A DNA stretch of 64,000 nucleotides from Streptomyces scabichelini. Lineage in GTDB: Bacteria > Actinomycetota > Actinomycetes > Streptomycetales > Streptomycetaceae. The first letter of the stretch is position 1; each line of letters begins with the position of its first letter. Below, one piece after another: positions 1-7,577 of the stretch. A model generated the notes under the pieces. That model was given only the letters and a program-made list of their open reading frames with translations, searched no databases and was not told the origin of the DNA. Location: NCBI RefSeq assembly GCF_011045015.1, contig NZ_JAAKZY010000029.1, positions 1-64,000 on the forward strand, given 5' to 3'. Position numbers and translations under genes: made by a program.

Positions 1-237
1 TTCACCCCGACCGGTTCTTCCTGGATTAACCAGGTCGAGCGGTGGTTCGGCTACCTCGCCCACCAGATGATCCGCCGCGGCGCACACAAGAACATCCAGG
101 CCCTCGAAGCCGACATCCGCGCCTGGGTCAAGGACTGGAACGAAGACCCCAAGCCCTTCATCTGGACCAAGACAGCCGAAGAAATCCTCGACTCCCTCGC
201 CCGCTTCTGCCGACGAATCTCTGGCGCAGGACACTAG
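1..237 (+). CDS. IS630-family transposase, C-terminal part (5' end outside window)
   Basis: The reading frame is open from base 1 and ends at TAG 235-237, giving the last 78 residues of a transposase. The motif WINQVERWFGYLAHQMIRRG and the closing segment with DWNEDPKPFIWTKTAEEIL are typical of the end of the IS630/Tc1-like DDE transposase catalytic domain; the E of QVERWF is the third acidic residue of the DDE triad in this family. The N-terminal helix-turn-helix and the first two acidic residues lie outside the window. The stop codon lies inside the CTAG target duplication of the neighbouring IS701-type element, so that insertion did not shorten this protein. Family call from motif recognition; whether the rest of the gene is intact cannot be seen. 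Confidence 0.85.
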   Translation, partial: FTPTGSSWINQVERWFGYLAHQMIRRGAHKNIQALEADIRAWVKDWNEDPKPFIWTKTAEEILDSLARFCRRISGAGH

Positions 238-253
238 TAGGGCTCCGTTAGGT
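234..253 (+). repeat. IS701 left end: CTAG target duplication plus 16-bp inverted repeat
   Basis: CTAG (234-237) followed by the terminal repeat 238-253; perfect reverse complement of 1569-1588. The GTG start of the transposase remnant begins at the next base. Confidence 0.88.
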
Positions 254-1584
254 GTGCGTATCAGTCCTGTTTGGGGGCACGTGGGGGATGTGGACGCACA
301 TGAAGTGGAGCGGGCTCGGGCGAAGTTGGCGTTATTCGTAGCTGATGTGTTCGCGTCGGTGCCTCGCAAGGATCAGCGGGCCAAGGGTGACTGCTATCTG
401 CGGGGGCTGATGCTGGACGGGCGGCGGAAGTCGATCCAGCCGATGGCGGAACGGCTGCCGGACGGCAACGATCGGCCCGGCGGCATGGGCGGTTGATGAC
501 GTGTCGTTCCCCAAGGACGGGAAGATGTCGGTGGCGGTCGCGCGCCAGTACTGCGGCGCTTTGGGCAAGCGGGCCAACTGCCAGGTCGCGGTGAGTGTGC
601 ACGCGGTCTCCGACACAGCCTCGTGTCCGCTGCAGTGGCGGTTGTTCGTGCCCAAGGAGTGGGCGCACGATGCCGGACGGCGGCAGAGCCGGGGTACCGC
701 AGGAGGTCGGGCACCGGGAGAAGTGGCGCCTGGCCCTGGACGCCTTCGATGAGCTGGCCGGGTGGGGTCTGGTACCGCCGGTGGTGGTAGCAGACGCCGG
801 CTACGGGCAGAACGCCGACTTCCGCGACGGCCTGAGCGAGCGGGGCATCAGCTATGTCGTGGCCATCCGCTCGGACGTGAGCGTCCACCCGCACGACGCG
901 CAGCCGACCGCGCCGCCCTGGTCGGGCAACGGCCGCAAGCCGCAGCCCCGCTACCGGGGCAAACCGTCCTCCGTGTCCGTGTTAGCCGCTGGCCACGGAC
1001 GACAGGCATTCGCCGAGGTGACCTGGCGGGAAGGCTCCCGCGGGCCGATGCGCTCACGCTTTTTGGCACTGCGGGTGCGGCCGGCCGAGGTCAGGGCCCG
1101 CCGCCTGGCCCGGGCCGCCGCCACCGCCGAACACGGCCACTGGGACGGCGTCCTGCCCGAAGTGACGCTGCTGGTCGAATGGCCCGAGGGCGCCGAAGCA
1201 CCCACCGATTACTGGCTGTCCAGCCTGCCCGACGGCACCCCGCCGGCCGAACTGGTCCGCCTGGCCAAGATCCGCTGGCGCATCGAACACTACTATCGCG
1301 AACTCAAGCACGGCCTCGGCCTGGACCACTTCGAAGGACGCTCCTGGACCGGCTGGCACCACCACGTCACCCTGGTCACCGCCGCCCACGCGTTCCTCAC
1401 CGAACAGCGCCTGGCCCCAAAAGCCGATACAGCGGACTCACCCTCTACCAGATCCTCGACACCATCCAGGACCTGCTGAACTGCTGGACCGGCACCTGCA
1501 CCACCTGCCACCGCCCACTACCCAGAACATCCACCAACCTCCAGACCTCGAAAGCGAAAGCCAGAGCAACCTAACGGAGCCCTA
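238..1584 (+). mobile_element. IS701-type insertion sequence, ends intact, transposase dead
   Basis: A 1347-bp element bounded by perfect 16-bp terminal inverted repeats (TAGGGCTCCGTTAGGT at 238-253 and its complement at 1569-1584). It is flanked by a direct CTAG at 234-237 and 1585-1588, the 4-bp target duplication expected for IS701-family elements. Because CTAG is itself a palindrome, the visible inverted repeat is 20 bp. The single encoded transposase is broken by frameshifts and an internal loss, so the copy could move only if a transposase were supplied in trans. It inserted at the 3' end of an IS630-type transposase, directly upstream of a MarR promoter. Confidence 0.85.
254..1560 (+). 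pseudogene. IS701-family transposase, frameshifted
   Basis: DDE transposase remains spread over several frames. The N-terminal piece starts at GTG 254, directly inside the left terminal repeat, and runs to about 470. A second frame holds DDVSFPKDGKMS with the first catalytic Asp (about 496-690). A third frame (about 690-1430) holds VVADAGYGQNADF, with the second Asp, and IEHYYRELKHGLGLDHFEG, with the Glu. After another shift near 1430 the C-terminus GLTLYQILDTIQDLLNCWTG is readable to about 1560. Between the first two pieces a stretch seems to be missing, judged against the roughly 400-residue family length. All three catalytic regions survive but no frame joins them. Confidence 0.82.
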
Positions 1585-1588
1585 CTAG
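1569..1588 (-). repeat. IS701 right end: 16-bp inverted repeat plus CTAG target duplication
   Basis: Perfect reverse complement of 234-253. The outer CTAG lies 8 bp upstream of the operator-like palindrome of the first MarR gene, so the element borders that promoter without splitting the palindrome. Confidence 0.88.
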
Positions 1589-1596
1589 GCAAGCAT

Positions 1597-1606
1597 CAAG
1601 CGCTTG
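1597..1606. promoter_or_regulatory. Candidate MarR operator CAAGCGCTTG upstream of first marR
   Basis: Perfect 10-bp palindrome CAAG-CG-CTTG that runs into TTGACG (1604-1609, -35-like). TATCCT at 1624-1629 is -10-like and lies 7 bases before the chosen GTG start at 1637, suggesting a leaderless or nearly leaderless transcript. The same arrangement (CAAG-TA-CTTG, TTGACC, TATTCT, GTG) precedes the twin gene. The 14-15 bp spacing between the hexamers is short for a housekeeping promoter, so the -35 assignment is uncertain. Confidence 0.55.
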
Positions 1607-1636
1607 ACGACCATGAAGTGCCGTATCCTTCTCGGC

Positions 1637-2092
1637 GTGATACGGAATGATGAAGAGCCCGTCGGGCTCGACGCACTTGACCGGGTGGCCTGGGCGCTGC
1701 GCCGCACGGAACTGGCGGTGCAGACACTCAAAGAGCAGCGGCTGCGCCCCCTGGGCATGGCGGCGGCGCACTACACGCTCCTGATCTCGGTGCATGTCGA
1801 GCCGGGGCTGACCGGCGCCGAGCTGGCCCGCCGCCTCAACGTGACCCCACAGGCCATCGCCTCGTTGGTGGCGCGCCTTGAGAACCGCGGGCAGTTGGAG
1901 AGGCGCGACCATCCGCGCCACCGGCACGTGCAGGAGCTGCACCTCACTGACGCCGGGAGGGAGGCACTGCACACGGCCGACAAAGTGATCGCCGACATCG
2001 AGACGCAGATCACCGATGGTCTCGGCCCGGACGAGGCCGCGCAGCTGCGGAGTCTGCTCAACCGGGTGGCCGATACGGTTCGCGAGATCTGA
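1637..2092 (+). CDS. MarR-family transcriptional regulator (tandem copy 1)
   Basis: A 151-residue winged-helix repressor. The helix-turn-helix region reads GLTGAELARRLNVTPQAIAS, followed by a wing with RRDHPRHRHVQELHLTDAG. MarR proteins bind palindromic DNA as dimers and usually release it on binding a phenolic or oxidant ligand. Longer starts exist (TTG 1604, ATG 1613), but GTG 1637 is chosen because it gives exactly the length of the downstream twin and sits just after a -10-like hexamer. The twin at 2194-2649 is highly similar (about two thirds identity by eye) and has the same upstream palindrome, so this is a local tandem duplication. Ligand and target genes are unknown; no enzyme gene is directly adjacent. 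Confidence 0.88.
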   Translation: MIRNDEEPVGLDALDRVAWALRRTELAVQTLKEQRLRPLGMAAAHYTLLISVHVEPGLTGAELARRLNVTPQAIASLVARLENRGQLERRDHPRHRHVQELHLTDAGREALHTADKVIADIETQITDGLGPDEAAQLRSLLNRVADTVREI

Positions 2093-2153
2093 GCCCGCGG
2101 TCCCGTCGACTGAGTTGTTCATTCACTTGGCTATTCACTCACTTGAACACAAT

Positions 2154-2163
2154 CAAGTACTTG
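2154..2163. promoter_or_regulatory. Candidate MarR operator CAAGTACTTG upstream of second marR
   Basis: Perfect 10-bp palindrome CAAG-TA-CTTG overlapping TTGACC at 2161-2166. TATTCT (2182-2187) lies 6 bases before the GTG at 2194. Slightly upstream is a further dyad, CTTGA (2142-2146) and TCAAG (2153-2157). The arms match those of the first copy, so both regulators may bind both sites. Confidence 0.55.
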
Positions 2164-2193
2164 ACCAGCACCTATGTGTCGTATTCTCGCCGC

Positions 2194-2649
2194 GTGACAC
2201 AGGATGACGAACGGCCGATCGCTGCCGACGCGCTGGACCGGGTGACCTGGGCGCTGCGGCGGGCGGAGTGGGCTGTGCAGGCCCGGAAGGATCAGCGGCT
2301 ACGACCTCAGGGCATCGCGGCCGCGCAGTACGCCCTGCTGATCTCCGTCCATACCCATCCCGGCCTGACCGGCGCGGAACTGGCCCGCCACCTGAACGTC
2401 ACCCCGCAGGCAGTGGCCTCCCAGGTGGCCCGCCTGGAGGGCCGGGGCCAACTGGAACGCCGGCCGCACCCACGCCACCGCCACGTGCAGGAGCTTCACC
2501 TCACGGACGCCGGCCGCGACTCCCTGCGCGATGCGGATGCCGTGATCGTGGAGATCGAAGAGCGGATCGCCGAGAAGTTGGGGGCCGAGAAAGCCGCACA
2601 GCTGAGGGCACTGCTCGACGAGGTGGCCGACGTGGTCCGGGAGGCGTAA
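2194..2649 (+). CDS. MarR-family transcriptional regulator (tandem copy 2)
   Basis: A 151-residue winged-helix protein almost colinear with the gene at 1637-2092. It has the same DALDRV.WALRR.E.AVQ N-terminal helix, the recognition region LTGAELARHLNVTPQAVASQ, and the wing RRPHPRHRHVQELHLTDAG. Most differences lie in the C-terminal dimerisation helices and a few N-terminal positions, where MarR ligand pockets form, so the two copies may sense different compounds or cross-regulate. GTG 2194 is preferred over TTG 2143 because the two proteins then align from residue 1 and because of the -10-like TATTCT just upstream. Role unknown beyond transcriptional repression. Confidence 0.88.
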   Translation: MTQDDERPIAADALDRVTWALRRAEWAVQARKDQRLRPQGIAAAQYALLISVHTHPGLTGAELARHLNVTPQAVASQVARLEGRGQLERRPHPRHRHVQELHLTDAGRDSLRDADAVIVEIEERIAEKLGAEKAAQLRALLDEVADVVREA

Positions 2650-2659
2650 GACGGTAGGC

Positions 2660-2790
2660 TCGCCGGCCCTCGATTCCCTCGACCTCCAGATGCTGCGAGC
2701 GCTGCAGCTCGACGGGCGCGCCCCGTTCAGCCGTATCGCCGCCGTCCTCGGAGTCTCCGACCGAGCCTTCAGCCTGGCTCGGGCCCGCCC
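2660..2790 (+). pseudogene. AsnC/Lrp-family regulator, N-terminal stump
   Basis: Immediately after the second marR, one frame reads LDSLDLQMLRALQLDGRAPF followed by SRIAAVLGVSDRA. This is the start of the helix-turn-helix of an Lrp/AsnC regulator. There is no start codon, and similarity ends before the turn is complete; the frame then runs into the dispersed repeat at 2792. The rest of the roughly 150-residue protein is absent. A deletion associated with the repeat boundary is an inference. Confidence 0.6.
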
Positions 2791-2791
2791 C

Positions 2792-2993
2792 AGGAAGTGG
2801 GCGCCAGTCCGGAGAGAACGGCTTCATGGAAGCTTCATATGCCGAGTGGTAGGTGCCTCATGAGGCGGCTGTTGCCTGGCAGACATGCAGGCCTTTCTCG
2901 TACCGCCGTCGGCTTCGGCCGCCGTTGATCACCATGCTCTGCGGCACCTGACGACGGCCGCTCACACCGCGCTGTCCGGTTCCGTCGTGCTCG
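2792..2993 (+). repeat. Dispersed ~200-bp repeat, copy 1 (upstream of response regulator)
   Basis: Homologous to 5133-5310 and 9288-9490. It carries the fully conserved core GGCTTCATGGAAGCTTCAT (2820-2838), two GCTTCAT units spaced exactly 11 bp, and the 12-bp palindrome GCCTCATGAGGC (2855-2866). Similarity continues through TTGATCACCATG and CGGCACCTGA to CCGTCGTGCTCG. Eleven-bp head-to-tail repeats are the usual site type of OmpR/PhoB-family regulators, and this copy lies 180 bp before such a gene. See the findings for alternatives. Confidence 0.8.
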
Positions 2994-3172
2994 AGTCGAC
3001 GACCCGGCGGCCCGGCGCCGGATGGGCGAGGCCGACCGGGAGGTCGTCGCAGGCCACGACATCCGCCGTACGCTGACCGCATCTCGAGGCCCGCTACCTC
3101 CACGCCGCCGGTCATCCCGCGACCCTGACGGGCCCTTCCTGTTACCCCCCTTGGCGATGGAAAGCGAGCACG

Positions 3173-3877
3173 ATGAGTACGCAGCGCGTTCTGGTCGTCG
3201 ATGACGAACCCAAGATCCGCATGACCGTGCGCGGTTATCTGGAGGCGGACGGGTTCCATGTCATCGAAGCCGCGGACGGACCGTCTGCCCTGCAGGCGGT
3301 CACCCGCGACCGGCCGGACCTCGTGGTACTCGATGTGATGCTCCCCGGGCTGGACGGATTCCAGGTCCTGCGCCGCATCCGGGAGGCGAGCCGGATCCCG
3401 GTGATCATGCTCACCGCCCGGGACGAGGAGGTCGACCGGCTGATCGGCTTCACCACCGGCAGCGACGACTACGTCACCAAGCCGTTCAGCCCCCGCGAAC
3501 TGGCACTGCGCGTGCGCGCGATCCTGCGGCGCACCGACCACCGCCCCGAGGCGGCCCACGAGGACGATGTGCTGCGCTTCGACGGACTGAGTGTCGATCC
3601 CGGGACACGGACCGTCCTCCTGGACGCCGACCGGACGGTGGAACTGTCCGCCCTCGACTTCGACCTGCTGCTTGCGATGGCCCGGGCACCGGGACGCGTC
3701 TTCACCCGGCGCGGCCTGCTGACTCAGGTATGGGGCGAGGACTTCTTCGGCGACGAGCGCGTCGTGGACGTACACATCCGCACCCTGCGGCGCGCGCTGG
3801 GCGACGACGCAAACGCACCCCGGTTCGTGGGCACCGTCCGCACCATCGGCTACCGGTTCACCGGACGCCCCGCCTGA
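3173..3877 (+). CDS. OmpR-family two-component response regulator
   Basis: A 234-residue protein. The receiver domain (residues about 5-118) has the acidic pair D10/D11, phospho-acceptor D54 (VVLDVMLPGLDGF), T81 (MLTARD) and K103 (VTKPFSPREL). The winged-helix effector domain (about 135-232) ends in the typical VDVHIRTLRRALGDD and VRTIGYRFTG. On phosphorylation such proteins dimerise and bind direct DNA repeats. The histidine kinase gene starts 23 bases downstream, so the two are one operon. The dispersed repeat with an 11-bp GCTTCAT direct repeat lies just upstream, and the same repeat precedes the dehydrogenase at 5711 and the amidohydrolase at 9806, making these candidate targets. The signal sensed is unknown. 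Confidence 0.95.
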   Translation: MSTQRVLVVDDEPKIRMTVRGYLEADGFHVIEAADGPSALQAVTRDRPDLVVLDVMLPGLDGFQVLRRIREASRIPVIMLTARDEEVDRLIGFTTGSDDYVTKPFSPRELALRVRAILRRTDHRPEAAHEDDVLRFDGLSVDPGTRTVLLDADRTVELSALDFDLLLAMARAPGRVFTRRGLLTQVWGEDFFGDERVVDVHIRTLRRALGDDANAPRFVGTVRTIGYRFTGRPA

Positions 3878-3900
3878 CGGCCAGGAAGGACACCCCGCCC

Positions 3901-5040
3901 ATGCCGCCCTCCCGCTTCCCGGCCCACCACAGGCATCGTGCGCGGCTGCGCCGAATCCAGCAGCGGCTGTCGCTGCGCAACCGGCTGGTGCTCTCACACG
4001 TCATGGTGCTCCTCCTGGCACTGCTGGCCATGGCGGCGATCAGCGCGCTGATCGAGGTATGGCTCGGGCTCGACGACGTCGAAGGCGACGTGGTCCTGCA
4101 GGTCGGCCTCTGGTTCGGAGTGGCCGCGGCCTTCCCGGCGTCCGTGGCCCTGTCCCGGTTTCTGCTGCGTCCGCTCGACCGGGTGCGCGCCGCCACGGCC
4201 CGGCTCGCCGAGGGACACTACGACGACATCCTCGAACTCCCCAGCGAGCCGGGCCTGGCAGCGCTGGTCGAAGACGTCAACACGCTGGCGGCAGCCCTCG
4301 CCGACACCGAACGCCGCCGCGCCCGGCTGATCTCCGAGGTCGCCCACGAGATGCGCACCCCCATCACCCTCCTGCGCGCCCAGATCGAGGGCATGGCCGA
4401 CGGCATCTTCCTCCCCGACGAGGCGATGTTCGCCTCCCTCGCCGACGACCTTCACCGGCTGCAGCGCCTGGCAGGCGACCTCTCCAGCCTGTCCCGGTCG
4501 GAGGAGGGCGCCATCGATCTCCACCACAAGCCCACCGACATGGCCACACTGGCACGGACCACAGCCGAGCGACTGAGCCCCCAATACGACGACCAGAGGG
4601 TGACCCTCGTCGTGGACGCAGGCACCCCCGTCGTCGCCCTGTGCGACCCGGACCGGATCACCCAGGTCCTGGTGAACCTGCTCGGCAACGCACTGGCCGC
4701 ATCCGATCCACACGGGCACGTGACAGTGTCCGCGCACACCGAACCGTCGCCCGGCGATTGTGTGCACCACGTGCTCGTCCGCGTCATGGACGACGGCATC
4801 GGCATCGCCGCACACGACCTCGAGCGCATCTTCCACCGCTTCGAACGCCTCGAGCATCCCCACCGGCCCGCTGCCGCCGGCGGCAGCGGCATCGGCCTGA
4901 CCATCGCCCGGGGCATCGCCCGAGCCCACGGCGGAGACATCACCGCGGAATCCGCCGGCCTGGGCAAGGGAGCAACATTCACCCTGCGCCTACCGCAAGA
5001 ACCCGCCCCAGGAGGCGGCATGCCTCCGGCCTCCCGCTGA
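3901..5040 (+). CDS. Sensor histidine kinase, partner of the OmpR regulator
   Basis: 379 residues from ATG 3901. Two membrane segments (about residues 31-55 and 62-85) are separated by only a few residues, so there is almost no extracellular loop. A HAMP region follows (RPLDRVRAATARLAEGHYDD), then the dimerisation/phosphotransfer helix with the H-box SEVAHEMRTPITLL. The ATPase domain carries N (NLLGNALAAS), G1 (DDGIGI), F and G2 (GGSGIGLTIARGIARAHGG) boxes. The minimal periplasmic part suggests a signal sensed in or near the membrane; this is inference. It lies downstream of its response regulator in one operon. Three 8-bp CCATAGG-type tandem units follow the stop (5042-5069). Confidence 0.93.
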   Translation: MPPSRFPAHHRHRARLRRIQQRLSLRNRLVLSHVMVLLLALLAMAAISALIEVWLGLDDVEGDVVLQVGLWFGVAAAFPASVALSRFLLRPLDRVRAATARLAEGHYDDILELPSEPGLAALVEDVNTLAAALADTERRRARLISEVAHEMRTPITLLRAQIEGMADGIFLPDEAMFASLADDLHRLQRLAGDLSSLSRSEEGAIDLHHKPTDMATLARTTAERLSPQYDDQRVTLVVDAGTPVVALCDPDRITQVLVNLLGNALAASDPHGHVTVSAHTEPSPGDCVHHVLVRVMDDGIGIAAHDLERIFHRFERLEHPHRPAAAGGSGIGLTIARGIARAHGGDITAESAGLGKGATFTLRLPQEPAPGGGMPPASR

Positions 5041-5132
5041 CTCCATAGGCCCATAGGCCCATAGGCCCCGGAGAATCTGAGAAGTCTGGCTTCGGGCGCC
5101 GCTGCAGGAACGGGCGCCGGCGTGGCGAACCC

Positions 5133-5310
5133 GGCTTCATGGAAGCTTCATACGCCGAGTGGTACGTGCCTCATGAGGCGGCTGTTGCCTGGCGGTCATG
5201 CAGGCACTCCTCGTCCCGCCATCGACCGCCGTTGATCACCATGCTTCGCGGCACCTGACAACCCCGCCTCACACCGCGCTGTCCGGTTCCGTCGTGCTCG
5301 GCATGTTCCT
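5133..5310 (+). repeat. Dispersed ~200-bp repeat, copy 2 (upstream of zinc dehydrogenase)
   Basis: Same conserved 19-bp core (5133-5151) and CCTCATGAGG palindrome as copy 1, with an unbroken 39-codon frame starting MEASYAEWYVPHEAAVAWR in the + direction. Ends near ...GTGCTCGGCATGTTCCT. The distance to the next start codon is about 400 bp, longer than a normal promoter. No other gene is evident in 5311-5710. Confidence 0.8.
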
Positions 5311-5710
5311 CCGTCCGGAGCCGAGCGGACACGTGGATCCGGTTGGGCACACGCTCAGCGAGTACGCGCTGCATGAAAGAACCGCCGGCCTGTCCACGGG
5401 CCTGCGCGGACGCCGCGACGGCGGGGCCGGCGGCGTTGAGCGTCGGGTGCGCCGGACTCCTGCTCAGCCGTAGACCTGCTCGCGAACCCGACGCCGTCGT
5501 CCGACCCGGACACGGCGGGCGGATCTTCGAGCTGACGCTCACCCGCCCCAAGACCAAGTGACCGGTCGTCGGACCGTTCAGTTCCTGATCCACCTCTGGT
5601 AAGCCGCCGGGTCGACGTCCGCTCGCACACGGTCTCACCGGGGCGGGCGAGGCGCAGGCGGCTCCATGGATCCCCGGATGAACCGCGTAACGATCTGAAG
5701 GAACGTGAGA

Positions 5711-6775
5711 GTGGAACAGAACATGATGGCGGTCCGCCTGTTCGAACATGGCGGGCCCGAGGTGCTCAAGTACATAGAGGCGCCGATTCCCGAGGTCGGC
5801 CCCGACGACATCTTGATGCGGGTGCACGCCACGGCCGTCAACAGCTGGGATCTCCGGTATCGCGCGGGCAACTTGCCGCAGCCTCTCCCGGGACGGCCGC
5901 CATGGCCTCTGCCGTTCCAGCTCGGCCGGGACGCGGCCGGTGAAATCGTCGCCACCGGCGAGAACGTCACCCGGTGGCGCCCCGGCGACAGGGCGGTGCA
6001 GCTTCCGCACCCGCCGTGCCGCAACTGCGCCCTGTGCGTACGCGGGCTCGAAAACCTGTGTATCGACACCGCCTACCCCGGACACCAGGTCTTCGGCGGA
6101 TACGCCGAGTACGTCGTGCGTCGCCAGGACGCGATCCTGCCCATCCCCGACGGCGTCGGCTTCGAGACGGCCGCAGCCACGATGTGGACCTACACCACCC
6201 CGCTCAACTGTGCGCGGCAAGCACCTGTCGGACCCGGCGACACGGTGGTCATCACCGGCGCCAGCGGCGGGATGGCGATCGCCTGCGCACAACTGGCGAA
6301 GCTGAGCGGAGCCACCGTCATCGGCACCACCACCAAGGCGGACCGCCACGAAGCGCTCAGGAAGCTCGGCTACGACCACATCCTGCACTCCACCGATCCC
6401 CGGCTGCCGGCACAGGTCAGGGAGCTGACCCGCGGTCTGGGCGCGGACGCCGTCTGGGACTGTGTCGGCGGCAACGACTTCTTCCAGCTCTCCCTTTCCT
6501 GCATACGGCTCGGCGGCGCGGTCATCGTCCTGGGCACACCGGTCGGCCAGGGCTCCCGGCTCGAGCTGGACGCACTCGCGCTCATCGGCGGGCAGGTGAG
6601 GATCGCCAGTGTGCGCGGCGCGACCCTGCGGGACCAGCAGCTGTGCGTGGAGCTGCTGGCGGCCGGAAGGATCAACCCGATCATCGACCGGGCCTACCCC
6701 CTGGCAGAGGCGGCCGAAGCCCACTCGTACCTGGAAAGCCAACGGCAGATCGGCAAAGTGCTCCTCCTGCCCTGA
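5711..6775 (+). CDS. Zinc-type medium-chain alcohol dehydrogenase
   Basis: A 354-residue MDR-superfamily oxidoreductase, predicted to oxidise an alcohol or reduce a carbonyl with NAD(P)H. The N-terminal GroES-like domain carries the four-cysteine structural zinc loop (CRNCALCVRGLENLC). The Rossmann domain has GASGGMAIACAQL in place of the usual GxGxxG. The catalytic-zinc cysteine near the N-terminus (normally C-G-D/S) is absent; the equivalent region reads NSWDLRYRAG, as in quinone-oxidoreductase-like members, so the chemistry may be reductive. GTG 5711 has AAGGA 8 bases upstream; GTG 5705, ATG 5723 and ATG 5726 are alternatives. It is followed by a strong terminator and preceded by repeat copy 2. 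Substrate unknown. Confidence 0.87.
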   Translation: MEQNMMAVRLFEHGGPEVLKYIEAPIPEVGPDDILMRVHATAVNSWDLRYRAGNLPQPLPGRPPWPLPFQLGRDAAGEIVATGENVTRWRPGDRAVQLPHPPCRNCALCVRGLENLCIDTAYPGHQVFGGYAEYVVRRQDAILPIPDGVGFETAAATMWTYTTPLNCARQAPVGPGDTVVITGASGGMAIACAQLAKLSGATVIGTTTKADRHEALRKLGYDHILHSTDPRLPAQVRELTRGLGADAVWDCVGGNDFFQLSLSCIRLGGAVIVLGTPVGQGSRLELDALALIGGQVRIASVRGATLRDQQLCVELLAAGRINPIIDRAYPLAEAAEAHSYLESQRQIGKVLLLP

Positions 6776-6825
6776 CGCCATGTTCCGGGTGAGGTCTTTG
6801 ATCCACGTCGCGGCTGACGGGCTGA

Positions 6826-6859
6826 CCGCCCACCGGAGCCTTCTTCCTCCGGTGGGCGG
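6826..6859 (+). terminator. Rho-independent-type hairpin after dehydrogenase
   Basis: Perfect 12-bp stem CCGCCCACCGGA (6826-6837) and TCCGGTGGGCGG (6848-6859) with a 10-base loop, about 50 bases after the stop codon. There is no long T tract, as is common in actinobacteria. Confidence 0.75.
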
Positions 6860-7010
6860 CCTGGTCTTTCAGCAGTGCCTCGACGACACCGGCGTCACGC
6901 CACCGTCGGAAGCGGTTGTGGACGGTCGACCAGACGCCGAACTCCTCAGGCGTCTCCCGCCGCTGTCCACCGGTCTTGAACCGCCAGATCACACCCTCGA
7001 GCTGCTGCCA
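6860..7010 (-). pseudogene. IS5-type transposase, N-terminal fragment
   Basis: The minus-strand frame starts around 7006 with VIWRFKTGGQRRETPEEFGV and continues WSTVHNRFRRWRDAGVVEAL. This is the conserved DUF4096-like N-terminal part of IS5-group transposases. The similarity stops where the terminator hairpin of the adjacent dehydrogenase begins, and no catalytic DDE segment follows. It abuts the stop codon of the ABM protein at 7011. No terminal repeats were found. Confidence 0.68.
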
Positions 7011-7382
7011 TTACTCCCCTTCGCAGATGCCCTCGACAGCGGCCTTCTGGTACAGGTGCGGGTAGGCGACGGTGCCGGCGGGGTAGCTCTCCAGGTGCGA
7101 GGCGAACTCCGGCGTGCCGAGCGCTGCACGGAGGTGCTCGGTGGATTTCCAGACCGCGACGTTGGTGAAGAGCCGACTGCCGCCGATGCCCCGGTACAGC
7201 TGCACCGAAAGAAGGCTCCCCGACTTCTTCATGTACTCCGCGTCGTCCGCCCAGGCGGCCAGCACCTCGTCCTCCTTGCCTTCCGGGGCGACAAACGTGT
7301 TGATGATGGTGACCGGACCGGCCTTTTCCTTCTGCTGGTCGCGGAATTGGGTGGACTCGTCGAGGTGGCCGAACTTGAGCAT
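7011..7382 (-). CDS. Antibiotic-biosynthesis-monooxygenase (ABM) domain protein
   Basis: A 123-residue cytoplasmic protein with a single ABM alpha/beta ferredoxin-like barrel: TIINTFVAPEGKEDEVLAAW forms the first strand and helix, LLSVQLYRG the second strand, and FTNVAVWKSTEHLRAAL the third strand and helix. Members are cofactor-free dimers that oxidise polycyclic quinols or degrade heme, or have unknown roles. ATG 7382 follows a GGAGGA-like site. An 18-bp dyad (GTGGGT...ACCCAC) lies 34 bp upstream. It shares orientation with the hydrolase at 7578-8372, whose stop is about 195 bp upstream, so it could be the second gene of that transcript. Substrate unknown. Confidence 0.85.
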   Translation of the reverse strand: MLKFGHLDESTQFRDQQKEKAGPVTIINTFVAPEGKEDEVLAAWADDAEYMKKSGSLLSVQLYRGIGGSRLFTNVAVWKSTEHLRAALGTPEFASHLESYPAGTVAYPHLYQKAAVEGICEGE

Positions 7383-7415
7383 GATTCCTCCATGAACTTG
7401 AGAAGGTGAGGGGAA

Positions 7416-7433
7416 GTGGGTCTACGAACCCAC
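7416..7433. promoter_or_regulatory. Inverted repeat upstream of ABM gene
   Basis: GTGGGT-CTACGA-ACCCAC, perfect 6-bp arms with a 6-bp spacer, placed between the hydrolase stop and the ABM start. It could be an operator or a weak hairpin; the sequence does not decide. The rest of 7434-7577 holds nothing recognisable. Confidence 0.4.
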
Positions 7434-7577
7434 AGAGATTCAAGTGATCCGGGGCCGGGAGGCGGCCAATTTCCACCACCAGCGCCCACTGGGGCGCGCA
7501 GTGAGTCGTGATCAACGCGCGGTCCGGGTGAGGGGCTGCGCCGCCGTTCGCTGCGTGGCCCCGCCCGTGGTGCGCCC

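Noticed and set aside
2792..2993. The three-copy repeat as a MITE
   Set aside because: No terminal inverted repeats or target duplications are visible at the limits of homology; kept only as an alternative to the regulatory explanation.
2858..3997. Long minus-strand ORFs opposite the response regulator and other genes (also 5171-6781, 9782-11626, 17214-19067, 24395-26359, 42386-46330)
   Set aside because: Shadows of real genes on the other strand, caused by high third-position GC; no domains, and composition rich in Arg/Gly/Val/Ala repeats. The shared C-terminal residues of 2858-3997 and 5171-6781 only reflect the DNA repeat.
5042..5069. CCCATAGG tandem units as a CRISPR-like or VNTR array
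   Set aside because: Only three 8-bp units, no spacers; simple slippage repeat after a stop codon.
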